The notes under the pieces: model-generated
What the model saw: the letters and a program-made list of their open reading frames with translations, nothing else
Database searches by the model: none
Told to the model about the DNA's origin: nothing
Shown: piece after piece, positions 51,550 through 62,400 of the stretch
How the letters are laid out: each line of letters starts with the position of its first letter
How positions within the stretch are numbered: position 1 is the stretch's first letter
Assembly (NCBI GenBank): GCA_002102555.1
Contig: MCFL01000044.1
Location: 124,001-188,000 of the forward strand
DNA: 64,000 nt
Source of the DNA: Catenaria anguillulae PL171
Lineage: Eukaryota; Blastocladiomycota; Blastocladiomycetes; Blastocladiales; Catenariaceae
Direction of reading: 5' to 3'
Made by a program: the position numbers and the translations under genes

Positions 51550-53733
51550 GAGGGCAAAAAAAAAACAATCAACACATGCTCAACTCCACGGCCTTCTCCT
51601 CTATGTGCCTCCTCACCTCTTCAACCAACCACTCTTCAATCTGCTGATATGGCGAGCCTGGGCCATTGGTTGCAACGGCAGCAACGTCAAACGGAATCTG
51701 ATGGTCAATCAACCAGCGAAACGTGGCCTTTGAATCATCGCGCTTCAGAAGAATGCGTTTGAGATGATTGATGGGCACGGGTGGGAAATCAGTCGGCTTG
51801 CTGCCGAGCATGGCCAGCATCCATTGCAGAGTACACACGGTTCCGTGCTGAACCGCGGACGCCAGGATTTGCTGCATCAATAGGCGACATGTGTGCTCGG
51901 CAGTGTATGCTAAATGCTTGTGAACGAAATGAAGCAAAACGGGTTGGCGCATGGCCGATAGGACCAGATTCGAGGCATTCGTCAACTCCATGTTGCCGCC
52001 ATCATCATCAGACGGCGCCGGCGCAAAATACCCTTGTCGGATAAGGTAGAGAAGAATGCTTGGGTGATACGAGAATCGATTCCACTCGGACAGGACCTCC
52101 AGACTTGAAAATGCGTGCTTGATTTCGTCTTGATCAAACACCGATCGCTGCATCCACCACTCGAGCACATCCAATTGGCCATACCGCAACGCATTAACTA
52201 AAACCTGCTTGTCGTACACGAGGTGCTTGCAGCCAGACTTGTCAAACCACCAGTCAAGCACAGCCAACTGCCCGTGTTCTGTTGCGTTTCTGAGCGTCTC
52301 GTCGCCGCAAGTGATGCGCTTCTTGTTGGCTTCCCACCACTCGAGCACATGCAAATGCCCGTTCGTGCTCGCAGCCGTCAGTGCGCTTGTGGAATACGTC
52401 ACCTTCTTTGCCAATGCGGGCGTGCCCTTGCAGTACTCGAGCAACTCTACCAATCCATGTTCGGCAGCAATCACCGGCAGGTCCTTGATGGTTGTAGGCC
52501 GCACCGGAATCAAGTTCTGCTCCAACCACCACTTGAGAACTTGCATGAGGCCACGTTTCGCCAAAGCAGGCACAATACACTTGTTGCGATGATCATGCGC
52601 AACCAACGATGCACCAAGCCGGTCACCATTCGCTGCCCACCATTCAAGCACATGCAAATGCCCAGCAAGCGCAATCTTGTCCATGTGAACTTGCGTATTG
52701 TAAGGCAACTTGCCCTGCGCATCCAGCCCAGTGTTCATCTCTGGGTCGGTCAAGATCCACTGAATTGTAGCCAGCTGGCCCGCCTCGCTTGCCCCCGGCA
52801 AACTCTGCAACAGCGTCTTGCTCGGCGGCTCATCGTGCAACCCTATAGCCCAGCGGATGAAGTCCTGGTCGCCCGACTTGACCGCGCCTGTCAATACGTA
52901 GTACTTTGGGTCTGAGCTACTGCCGTCAATGGGTAGGTTGGCCAGCGCCCACAAGACCATGTCCTTGTCCTTGTTCTGGGCCAGCGATTGCAGCGCAAGC
53001 GAGTACCGGTATTCGGCGGCCACATTCCAGACTTGCAAAACGAGTTGTGCGGTGGAATAAAATCCGCGGGCCATGGATTCCGTCAAGATGGACAAATAGG
53101 CATAACTGCGCCCATCGTATCCGGTCGAGTAGACGTATTCTGGTTCGGGCGAGTCAATGGCGGGACGACCAGAGGTTGGGAGCGAGTCTGGGTCGACATT
53201 GAGCAGTGCACGGATGGCCCATTTGAAGAGTCGCAGCGCATCGGCCTCGGTATCGGCCTGCTTGAATCCCACAATCACATCGTTCCATTCCACATCGTTG
53301 AATACAAGAGCTTGCGTTGCCGCTGAGTATACCACCATTCAGCAACATCGGCATGACACAGTTTGACGGCTTCCGCTAATCCACCTGCGAGTATTGCAGC
53401 GGGCGGACGAGGCGAGGGTGCGACATGTTGAGCAAGGTGTTGAGGAGCGGGACACTGTTGTGGACGCTGGCATGGTCCAAGTCGACCCACCACATTTGCA
53501 AGAGTGCGGCGCGGGTCAGGTAAGAGCCACCACCGGCAGCGTCGGCCCCGGTAGAGCTATGGCCGGGAAGGGAGGTGAGCAGGGCATGAATGGCGACAGA
53601 GTCGAGTGTGCGTTTCCGAGGGTCGAACGGGTCGATGGAGCGGATGGCAAAGAGGAGGATGAGCTCGGCCACCTCGTGGGGCGGGCTGGGCAGTGCAGTG
53701 CATTCAGTCATTGTGGTCTATTCATTGCAGGTC
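51550..53733 (-). pseudogene. Inverted duplicate of the F-box-like ankyrin gene, frameshifted
   Basis: Near-identical copy of 23049-25232 in opposite orientation. Similarity covers about 20 bp of 5' leader, the whole CDS and about 15 bp beyond the stop, and then ends abruptly on both sides. Relative to the intact copy it lacks one base in the Gln-Ala-Gly-Leu codons (about 53381-53390) and one in the Leu-Tyr-Phe codons (about 53301-53306). The reading is therefore split into an N-terminal 111 codons (53711..53376) and a downstream 589-codon frame (53338..51569). The long 3' part has stayed open, so the lesions are recent or are assembly errors. Confidence 0.8.
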
Positions 53734-54078
53734 AATACATCCAGTGGGAAGTGGAAGAGCAACGCATGACGTCGTGCTGTTTTGCTCTCTTGCTTGAACA
53801 CTCTGTTTATTGAGGGTCCAACAGGTCCATTTGGCGGGCCATTTACGACCGGGCTACGACTGGCTTCATGCTTTTTCACAATACGGAGGCATTTCGCAGT
53901 GACCTTGACAGGGTCGATCATGTACAAATGGAATCGATCATGTTGAGCTTTGAAAACACTGGGACGAATACACGGTTGTGCTGTCTGTACGTTGTATGCT
54001 ATGGAAACATTAGGAAGGTAAATAATCAATTACATCGATCAGCACTGCAAGACGGCTGTGACTCACCTATGTGCCTGC
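53734..54078. other. Intergenic
   Basis: About 345 bp upstream of the F-box pseudogene and downstream of the next F-box-like gene. No feature recognised. Confidence 0.5.
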
Positions 54079-56091
54079 CTATGCCTCCACTGCCAACCAC
54101 CCATTTTCCCTCATAAAGTCAACAACCTCCTCAACCGACTCGGCAGTCAACCTGTGTGCCAGTTCTCTTTTGTCCGGCGCCATCAACCCAACCATCTCCT
54201 GCATGCTGATGCGCCAGCTTGAACACCGCTCGATTCCCTTTGCCTCGTCAAGCACCTGTATCGCCTCAGGCAACCAATGTCCTTGAATCATGGCCCGCAT
54301 AAACTCGCCAAACGGAATCACATTGAGGGCAGTGTCGGGATATCGATTCGCATCGCGGACGTGTGGCCAGAGTAGCGGCAGCAACGAGTTGCCATAGCTT
54401 GTGCGCTGGGCCACAAACGAGTCGAGGTATGCGCGCCAAGAATGCGAATCGCCGGTCTTGGATGCGGCCGATGCTGCAGATCGAGGAGGAATTGACTTGA
54501 GCAATGCCTGAATTGCACGCGCCTCTTGCAGACGCTTGTGGGCAGGAATTGGGACAAATGACATGGGCGACGCCTCGTCATACTGCTTGACAAATCGCTT
54601 AAGCAGCGCGGGCGCGCCCGGTTGGTTGGCAAGCTGCTTGAGCTGCTCGCAACGGTCACACTTTGTGGGGTACTTGGTGTCGGTGATCTCGCGGGCATGC
54701 ACCAAATCAAATGGGACCTCTTCGAGCACACGTTGGAGAGCACGGCCAGATACCTTGGAGCACGCGGCACGCAGGCTTGTCGCCAGCCTATGGCTGTAGG
54801 CGTGGACAAGATCCAAATGCAGCGGCTTTCGCACAAGGTACCAATCGAGCAGCTCCCGATCCACAGGCGAATAAGGGTTTTCTTTGAGTTGGAACCAACT
54901 ATCCATGTCGTACCAGTTCCATCCACGCAACGAGGCAATGGCTGCTCGAATCAAGTCTTGGGAAGCACCCGCGAGAATGAATGGCCGAAACACGCTTGGC
55001 TCGACAGAGTCTGCGTCTTGGTCAGCGGGGAATTTAAGCGGAAGCGCCTTTTTGGGTCGCGTAACGTGCTGGCCCATGGCCCACAAGAGCGGGTCGGCAT
55101 CGGCTTCGCGGAAGGCAAAGTACCGCACTGAGTGCGTGCCCAAGGCGAGAAGAAACAGGTCCAGAAATTGCAATGTGAGGTTCTTGCGGCCGGCGGTCCA
55201 AAGCGCGTACACGAGATCGGGCAGGCAATACAGGGTTGCACTCAAGCTATCGTTTCCATTTTTGGCAAACAAGCGGACGCCATTGAGCAGAACGAGTGGG
55301 TGGCCGCTCGCGGCGAGCCATTCACTTGCGCATTCGCAGGCGTCACCGCCCTCGTTACCAAACCATGTGAATGGGGAGAGGGCGAGTTGCATATCGACAA
55401 GCTGTGGAGCGGGTACGTCGGTTGCCTTCGTGAGAGTCATCAAAGTGCCGAATAGATCGAGCGATTCGAGCCAAGCTTTGTTGCGCACACAAAAGGTTGA
55501 CAAGCTTGTCAGCCCAATCGAGTGCCGGCGGCTGACGGCGACGTCCAGCATGCGCTCAAGAAACCGCTGGGTGTCCGTTTCGATCTGATCGAGGCCCTTG
55601 AGCACGGCAATGTCGGTGATGGACTGGCCAACCCCATTCGCCTTGTCCAAATGGTCGAGTTCCCTGAGGTATACCTTGGTTACATCGTACAGAAGATCGA
55701 GCGGGGCCCACCACACACTTGAGGGCTCGTTGTGTGTGCAGACGAGGTGCCAAACACAGGCCTGGAATAGTTGGCGGCGGCGGTCGTAATGAATGAGGTC
55801 TGCCTCTGTGGGCCATGTCGGCGGTTTTGCGGTGAGGTCGGATGATGCGGAAAGGGCTTGACAGAAGGCACTATTGTCGCCCGCAGTGACGGCTTGCAAG
55901 ATGCGAACGTCGGAAATGCTCGAGTAGAGGGCGGGGTTGGCAAACGCTCGGCAGGTGCAATGGAGCTGAGCGATGGAAATGAGATCGGAATGGCGGGCAA
56001 TAGCCGACTGTACATCGAACGGCAGCGTCGCCAGGGAGGACGGCACGAGTGGCCGGCTCGGAGAGTCTTGGGTAATGTGCGCTGAATGCAT
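54079..56091 (-). CDS. F-box-like protein (670 aa)
   Basis: Single exon. The N-terminus (LATLPFDVQSAIARHSDLI then IAQLHCTCRAFANPALYSSI) has the spacing of an F-box: L-P-x-x-V...C-R-x-F. The remainder is helical with aromatic-rich segments (SSVWWAPLDLLYDV, LLDWYLVRKPLHLD) and a Cys pair (KCDRCEQLKQL), and ends VDFMRENGWLAVEA. No leucine-rich, WD or canonical ankyrin repeats are evident. It resembles the neighbouring F-box/ankyrin family in style rather than in alignable sequence. Probable SCF substrate adaptor; substrate unknown. Confidence 0.65.
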   Translation of the reverse strand: MHSAHITQDSPSRPLVPSSLATLPFDVQSAIARHSDLISIAQLHCTCRAFANPALYSSISDVRILQAVTAGDNSAFCQALSASSDLTAKPPTWPTEADLIHYDRRRQLFQACVWHLVCTHNEPSSVWWAPLDLLYDVTKVYLRELDHLDKANGVGQSITDIAVLKGLDQIETDTQRFLERMLDVAVSRRHSIGLTSLSTFCVRNKAWLESLDLFGTLMTLTKATDVPAPQLVDMQLALSPFTWFGNEGGDACECASEWLAASGHPLVLLNGVRLFAKNGNDSLSATLYCLPDLVYALWTAGRKNLTLQFLDLFLLALGTHSVRYFAFREADADPLLWAMGQHVTRPKKALPLKFPADQDADSVEPSVFRPFILAGASQDLIRAAIASLRGWNWYDMDSWFQLKENPYSPVDRELLDWYLVRKPLHLDLVHAYSHRLATSLRAACSKVSGRALQRVLEEVPFDLVHAREITDTKYPTKCDRCEQLKQLANQPGAPALLKRFVKQYDEASPMSFVPIPAHKRLQEARAIQALLKSIPPRSAASAASKTGDSHSWRAYLDSFVAQRTSYGNSLLPLLWPHVRDANRYPDTALNVIPFGEFMRAMIQGHWLPEAIQVLDEAKGIERCSSWRISMQEMVGLMAPDKRELAHRLTAESVEEVVDFMRENGWLAVEA

Positions 56092-56283
56092 TGAGTCGAT
56101 TTTTCATCACAGTATGGCTGCATTTGTCTGTGCAGACTGGCAAAGTTCGGCGACCGTACATCATAACTCCTAGGTACATGAGGTAAACACCTAAACGTTG
56201 GTCGCTATGTACTCATGTGAATGTGCAAAGGCCATTGTACAAATATGTGTGCAAGTATACCTACTGCAAATTATGACAGGATT

Positions 56284-57996
56284 TCACATCAACATAGCCA
56301 TGGCCGGATCATCGCCCTCCTTATGCTCGGCCCACTCGAATCCCAGCTTGCTCAAAAACCCTTGCACCACTGCATCTTCCTCGTCGTCGTGGCCTTGAAG
56401 GTCACCAACGTTCGTCAACCCAACCAATACCCGCGACATGTCCCCGCCGCGATACCGGTAATGGAACAAGGTACAGTTGAGTGCGCTCTCGCTCATGCAC
56501 TTGAGAAACATGGCGAGAGACCCTGGCCGTTCGGGAAACACAAATGAAAAGAAGCGCTCACCACGGCTCGGGTGCGGGCCTTTGCCCGCACACAAGTAGC
56601 GAGCGTGATGCTTTGCCAATTCGTTTTGTGTCAAGTCTACGGCCGACCACTCGCCGGTGCCATCGGCCACATGATTAAAGGACGCCACCACCTCATTGAC
56701 CTCTGGTTGGCCGCGCGAGATTTCAAACCCAATAAACACTTTGGCCGTTGCTGTGTCGCCAAACCGGTACACGAGCTCGGTCACGTTCCGGGGATGAATC
56801 TTGTCGTACAGCCGAATAAACGATCCGGGCACCTCGGGAATCCTTGCACACACGAGCGCCTCGCGGCCGTCGCCAATGCGTGTGCGGTCCGCAATGAATC
56901 CGAGCCGGTCAAAGCTCGCGTTGGCACCCGACAGCACACACGCAAACACGCCGCCGGCAAGCTGCGGAAACCGCGCCAAGTACTTTCGGCACCCCGCCAC
57001 TGACAAGGCGCCTGCGGGCTCGAGAATGGACCGTGTCTCTTCAAACACGTCGCGAATCGCCGCACATACTTCGTCGGTGGTGACCGTGATCATGTCGTCG
57101 ACGAGCTGGCTCGCGAGCCGATACGTCTCATCGCCCACGACGCGTACCGCGGATCCATCGGAAAACAAGCCCACTTGAGCTTGAGCCATAACCTTGCCGT
57201 GTGCAATCGACTCTGCCATGGCGCGCGAGTCGACCGTGTTGACGCCCACAATGCGCACGTGTGGGCGCACACGCTTGACGTACGCGGCAATGCCCGCCAG
57301 CAATCCGCCGCCCCCGCAGCACACAAAGATGGCATCGAGCCTGTCCTGCTTGACCTGATGCAAGATTTCCATGCCAACGGTGGCTTGGCCCGCAATCACC
57401 TTTGGGTCGTCAAATGGCGGAATGATGACTGCGCCCTGGTCCTTTGCCAGCTGCAGCATGTGTTGCTTGCACTCATCAAAGTCGGATCCGGATAGTACAA
57501 CATGCCCACCGAGCCGCCGCACATTGTCGACCTTGATCTTTGGAGCAAATACGGGCATGCAAATGGTGGCCCGGATGCCGAGCTTTTGCGCAGCGAGGGC
57601 AACGCCCTGAGCGTGGTTGCCTGCAGACACGGCAATCACGCCGCGCGCGCGCTCTTCGGGCGTCAGGTTGAACAACTTGTTGAAGGCGCCGCGCAGCTTG
57701 AAGGAGAAGACGGGCTGCAAGTCTTCGCGCTTGAGCAGTATGGTCGATGCGAGGCGTGCAGACAGGCGCGGGGCAGGAACCAGTGGCGACTCAATGGCGA
57801 CATCGTAGACGCGCGCATTGAGGGTTTCGAGCAGGTAGTCTGTGCCGTGGGCCGGGTGGGTGGTGATGGCGGTCACTTGATCGCGGGTCAGGTGCTGCGC
57901 GTTGGCACAGGCAGCCAGGAGCGGCGATGGCCAGGGTAGCGGGAAGGGTGTTGATGAGGACATGGTGCTAGCCTGCTGACAAGTGCTGTTGTGCAT
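56284..57996 (-). CDS. ILV1: Threonine dehydratase, biosynthetic (570 aa)
   Basis: PLP enzyme that deaminates threonine to 2-oxobutanoate, the first step of isoleucine synthesis, usually in mitochondria. Single exon. PLP lysine in VFSFKLRGAFNKL (K100 from the first Met), the substrate loop VSAGNHAQGVALAAQ and the phosphate-binding glycines CCGGGGLLAGIA are intact. Two C-terminal ACT-like regulatory domains follow (REALVCARIPEVPGSFIRLY and RFFSFVFPERPGSLAMFLKC), as in isoleucine-feedback-controlled enzymes. A second Met at residue 12 is an alternative start. The N-terminus is only weakly like a mitochondrial transit peptide. Length is normal for the fungal enzyme. Confidence 0.96.
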   Translation of the reverse strand: MHNSTCQQASTMSSSTPFPLPWPSPLLAACANAQHLTRDQVTAITTHPAHGTDYLLETLNARVYDVAIESPLVPAPRLSARLASTILLKREDLQPVFSFKLRGAFNKLFNLTPEERARGVIAVSAGNHAQGVALAAQKLGIRATICMPVFAPKIKVDNVRRLGGHVVLSGSDFDECKQHMLQLAKDQGAVIIPPFDDPKVIAGQATVGMEILHQVKQDRLDAIFVCCGGGGLLAGIAAYVKRVRPHVRIVGVNTVDSRAMAESIAHGKVMAQAQVGLFSDGSAVRVVGDETYRLASQLVDDMITVTTDEVCAAIRDVFEETRSILEPAGALSVAGCRKYLARFPQLAGGVFACVLSGANASFDRLGFIADRTRIGDGREALVCARIPEVPGSFIRLYDKIHPRNVTELVYRFGDTATAKVFIGFEISRGQPEVNEVVASFNHVADGTGEWSAVDLTQNELAKHHARYLCAGKGPHPSRGERFFSFVFPERPGSLAMFLKCMSESALNCTLFHYRYRGGDMSRVLVGLTNVGDLQGHDDEEDAVVQGFLSKLGFEWAEHKEGDDPAMAMLM

Positions 57997-58357
57997 TGGG
58001 TTGCTTTCGACTTGACGGGGATTGGGAGCATTTGGGGCTGGCTGAGCTTTTCACTTGATTGGCCGTGAGACAGTGAATCATGATCTTGGATTGACCACGT
58101 GAGCTTGCCAGTCATACTCGTCCCGCTTGATCGGGTTCCGCCACGAAAAAGGATGATAAGTCTCGTACATATTTATATTTATATCTGTCTGTGTCGATTA
58201 CAGTGACGATGGGTGCCTGCTGATGGCCTGCCTATCATCCATGGCACTGACGGGGCGGATCCCACCTCTGCCAAGGGTAGTATACAATTTTACTTTTCTG
58301 CACACTTGCGCAAGAGCCACGTGCTCCCTTCTCAACCCCTCTCCGCCTCACACACAC
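57997..58357. promoter_or_regulatory. Upstream region of threonine dehydratase
   Basis: Contains an AT-rich TATTTATATTTATATC tract near 58170-58186, about 175 bp upstream of the ILV1 start, the best TATA-like sequence here. The rest is unassigned. Confidence 0.4.
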
Positions 58358-59362
58358 TCACCTTGACCCGTTTTCTTCTGATACACTGCCGACATCGGCC
58401 TGCCCCTCCGTATCCGACACCTGCTGCTCGCCGCCATCGCCAGCATCTGAACCCGCCAGGAAATGGAGCATTTGCGTCGGCATGGGTGGCAGCCGAGTTC
58501 CCCGCCCTGGCGTCTCATTTGGACCTCGACTGCTCGCAATCCCGAGCAACTCTTCGAGTGTATCGAAATCCAACGGCGGCTCCTCCTCGTCTGCATGCAA
58601 CTCGGATGGGTCAAGACATGCGGCATCTTGCGTGGGCGACACTGAAGATGGGACTGGCAGAAATGAAAACAGCGACGCAAGTTCCTCCTCCTCCTCTTCA
58701 TCTACTTGGTTGTCGCTGCCACCATCGGCATGTCCCGGCCGCACGGTCGCAAATAGGTCTTGCGGGTGCGCCGGTGGGCCAGCCGCGACCGACGGCGGCA
58801 CGGAAAACACATCACGTGCAGGGTCGTGGGAGGAAGTCGGCGACGAAAAATGTATCAGCACGTCTGGCTGCGACCAAAACGGGTCCGTGTCTGGAATCGC
58901 TGCCCATTGCGCGTACGTTGCACGCAAGTGCGACTGCTCAATCAAGGCGCGCGAGAATTCGCCCGCAACAGAGTCGGCCAGGTTGGCCAGCATGGTTTCT
59001 TGTGCTTGCAGGTCGGCCAAGAGGACGTCGCGCAGCAGTGCGGCTTGTGCGTGGACGGCGGTCGAGGCGGTAGCCGTTGAGGGGTGTTGATTCGCAGGGT
59101 CTGGGCGAAGACGGTAGGGCTTGAGTTTGCGAGGTACCGGAGCTACTGAAGAAGCTTGTGTCGGTTCGTCAACAGCGTTGTCGTTCGTAACGGGGGATTG
59201 CGGTGGTGAATCATTATGGCCTTGCGAGTAACTGTCATTGTCATGGTCCGAGTGCGAGTCGCCAGTCTTGCCTGTGGGAGCCGGTGGGGAGGACAGACGG
59301 GGCCGCTTTGCCCGCACTGACGGCGGTGATGCTGCTGTTGCATTGGACGACATTGTTTTCAT
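58358..59362 (-). CDS. Acidic, Ser/Pro-rich hypothetical protein (334 aa)
   Basis: Not recognised. A basic patch near the start (VRAKRPRLSSPP) could be a nuclear localisation signal. There is a central helical stretch (ALLRDVLLADLQAQETMLAN), then a run of Asp/Glu (VDEEEEEELASLFSFL) and hydrophobic-acidic motifs such as PPLDFDTLEELLGI that resemble transcription-activation or docking motifs. Start set at 59362, with alternatives at 59443 (27 codons upstream) and 59353. Same strand as, and just downstream of, the C2CD5 gene. A transcriptional regulator is a guess. Confidence 0.6.
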   Translation of the reverse strand: MKTMSSNATAASPPSVRAKRPRLSSPPAPTGKTGDSHSDHDNDSYSQGHNDSPPQSPVTNDNAVDEPTQASSVAPVPRKLKPYRLRPDPANQHPSTATASTAVHAQAALLRDVLLADLQAQETMLANLADSVAGEFSRALIEQSHLRATYAQWAAIPDTDPFWSQPDVLIHFSSPTSSHDPARDVFSVPPSVAAGPPAHPQDLFATVRPGHADGGSDNQVDEEEEEELASLFSFLPVPSSVSPTQDAACLDPSELHADEEEPPLDFDTLEELLGIASSRGPNETPGRGTRLPPMPTQMLHFLAGSDAGDGGEQQVSDTEGQADVGSVSEENGSR

Positions 59363-59480
59363 TAGATGCAGTGCACGTGAGAGACACGAGAGACTTGGAG
59401 AGGAGAGATTCGAGCAACTGCCAATGAGGAAGCGTGAACACAAGTTTCCATCATGAACATGGACTGTGTCTATACTTTAC

Positions 59481-62400
59481 TCAGCGAATACAAAAAATGT
59501 CGATGAATACAGAATCAGAATCAAGCTCAAGTCCCTTGTCGGTCCAAAACTCACCCCACAACCGCACTCTCCCCGCCCGCCGCCACCCAGCCGTCGGCAC
59601 AACCGAGCACACATCCCCACTCACACACACTAGCGCATACATCTGGTTCTTCAACCCATCATGAAACCCGCTGTGCTCCACCCGGAACGCCATGAGCGCA
59701 TTCCCGCCCAACGCCTGCACATGTGCTCCAACCACGGCCATGATCTCTGTCCACGTTGTCTGCACAAACGCGCCCATGCCACCGGCATCCACGTCGTCTG
59801 CGCCCACACTGCCCGCAAGCAGCGGATCCCATGCATTGGGCGCCGAGTTGGGCGGGCATGCATACGCCAGCGGAACCGGATGCGACACCACATGATGCGA
59901 CACGTAGCTTTGATGGTGATGCTCGGCAATTTCCTTGACGAAATGCAACGCGAGCCGGCCAAGATAGGTCGTGATGCGCGTGTGCGGAATCGAGGCTAGT
60001 GGCGTGATTTCCACGCCCGACGTGCCGCCAAACCCAAGCCCGGCACCGAGCCCAAACCCTGCTGCCGCGGCTGATGAAGGCAAGATGCTTGCCTGGCCCG
60101 CGTCTGCATCGGCATCACCCAACAGCGCACTCAATTCGCCGGGCACATCGACCCTGCCCATGACTGTCCCGACCATGCGCACTTGCAACACACCGCCGTC
60201 CAGAATCGACACGTCGTGCGACACGCCCGCCAGCAAGCACGGGCGCAGCATGGCAAACTGTAAGCTCGTTTGCATGTACAAGGCATTCATGATGGCGGCC
60301 AACCGGTCGGGCCCGCTCGCTGCGGCGCCGCCATTGCCCATGGCTGTCCCAAGGGGGCCAAACAAGTCGGATGCCGATGGATTTGACGCAACCATGTCAC
60401 CCAATGCGTTGGGATTGGGCGGCGGCGGCGGCACGGGAAACGCCTGGGATGCGGCCGACGATGCACTTGGACCGCCGCCGCCGCCACCCACCACCACCAG
60501 CGCCACCAAGCAAGCCGCCCGCGCTTGCGGCCACGGCCGCCGCCGCCGATGCAGCTGCCCCGCTCAAGCTGCGCCGATTGGTTGCCGATGCAAACGACGA
60601 CGACGGCCGCGCATCGGGCTTGCTGCTCGCGTCGCCAGGCACACCCGTGGGCGACGGCGCAGAAAGCAAGGCTTGGCGCACGGCCACAACGATCTGGTGG
60701 GCAAACATGGGGCCGGGAGCGGGAATGTGCAGTGCCGGTGGCGCGCAATTGTACGTGACGGATCCGAGCATGGCCGGGTCGGCCATGGCGTTGGTATTGA
60801 GTGCATCGGATGAATTGTTGAGCGGATCGTCGGCGGCGTTATTATGCAGCACAGAGGGAGTGTAGGAAGAGTCAGGCACGCCCGCAAGACCGAGCCCAAG
60901 GCCCGTCACGGACACGGACGACGTGGACGAGTCCGAATCGGAATCCGACGACGACGATGCATCTCCCCCGCCGGCCTTGTTTCCATTGCTATTGTTGGTT
61001 CCATGGCCCTCGCGCATTAAGCCACTCCCACTGCCCAACCCACCCGCCACCACAGGCTCCGGACCAGGAATCCACGGCAACCGAAACGCCGTACCCGTGG
61101 CCACCGCCACCAGATGCTCATCGCCCAACACCAGTTGGACCTTGAGTCCAAACACGGCATTCCCGCCGACGGCGCGCAACTTGCCCGTCAGCTGCCGATG
61201 CAAATCAAACTCGGCAAACGGAATGGCATCACTCACGAGCGCAGCATTTGTCTCGCCATCCTTTTTCTTCTTGGGCCTCAACACGTGCGCCTCAATCAAG
61301 ACGCCCGGACCAACACTTGCCGGTAAATCCAGCGGCGGATCCACGGTTGCCAGCACCAGCGGCGGCACAGGCCTGCGGCCACACGCCGCACACGTAGCGA
61401 GCGCCGCATGCAACGTCGTGGACCGTGCCGGATACGGCACGTGCGTCAGCCGGCACACGCCTGCGGCCTTTGTGTTGGTGGGATCCAAATTAGCGGCCGT
61501 GCCAGTGGCACTCAACACCACAAGATCGTCGTGAATGGCCGTGGATTCAGAGTAGCCCAGCACGTGCGTACACCGCAAGTGTTTGGCGTGTGCACGCACT
61601 TCGTCGCGCAGCTCGCCCCACCAAGCGTCGCGCGTGGCTGCGGGCGTCGAGTCGTAGGTAGACAAGAGTTTGACGGATTTGGCCGTCACGAGCCCGGCCA
61701 GGTTGACGATCGAGTAGGCGGGGAACCGGGTCAGGGTCGTCAGCAGAATCGGGTGTTCGAGCCAGTGCGTGAGCGACCGGCGGCGGCGTCGGCGTTGCGT
61801 GTTGGTCGCGGCGCTGTGCCTGTGGCGGGCGTTGTGGTGGAGCAGTGGTACGTGCGGGCGGGACTGGCGGTGATGCGGCCGCGGCGGCGGCCGGGGTTGC
61901 AGGAACTGGTTGCGAGAGACCAGGAGGTGGGTTGCGCAGAAGCGTCGTTGGCGTCATGGGCGTGACAACGGATGAATTGGGTGCGATTGTGGGTGAAGGA
62001 AGCGGGGCAAAGGCAGAAGATGCCGGGTCTTCTGCCGAGGTCCCGGGGGCATGGTGTTGGACCGACTAGGGGTTTGCGGTGGATAGATCTGGCGCACGGG
62101 AGAAGCGAGTACGTCCATGGGCGATTCCGTGACCTGATGGTGCCGCCAAATTCCGGCGCGGTCCTGACCCTGCTGCTCTGGCGCTTGTTGGTACAAGGGC
62201 GCATTTTCAATTTGAAACACCTCGGCATCACCCGAAGCCGACTCGAGCACGGGCGTCACCAAACATGCGGTTCCAATGGCACGTGCCACAATGTTTTTCG
62301 TTTCATTCTCCAAGTCAAAGCACTGCTGATAGCCGACAATGGCGTTGGCGCCGAGCTCGAGCGCCTTTTTGCCCATGAGCCGGCGGAGCTGGCATGACAT

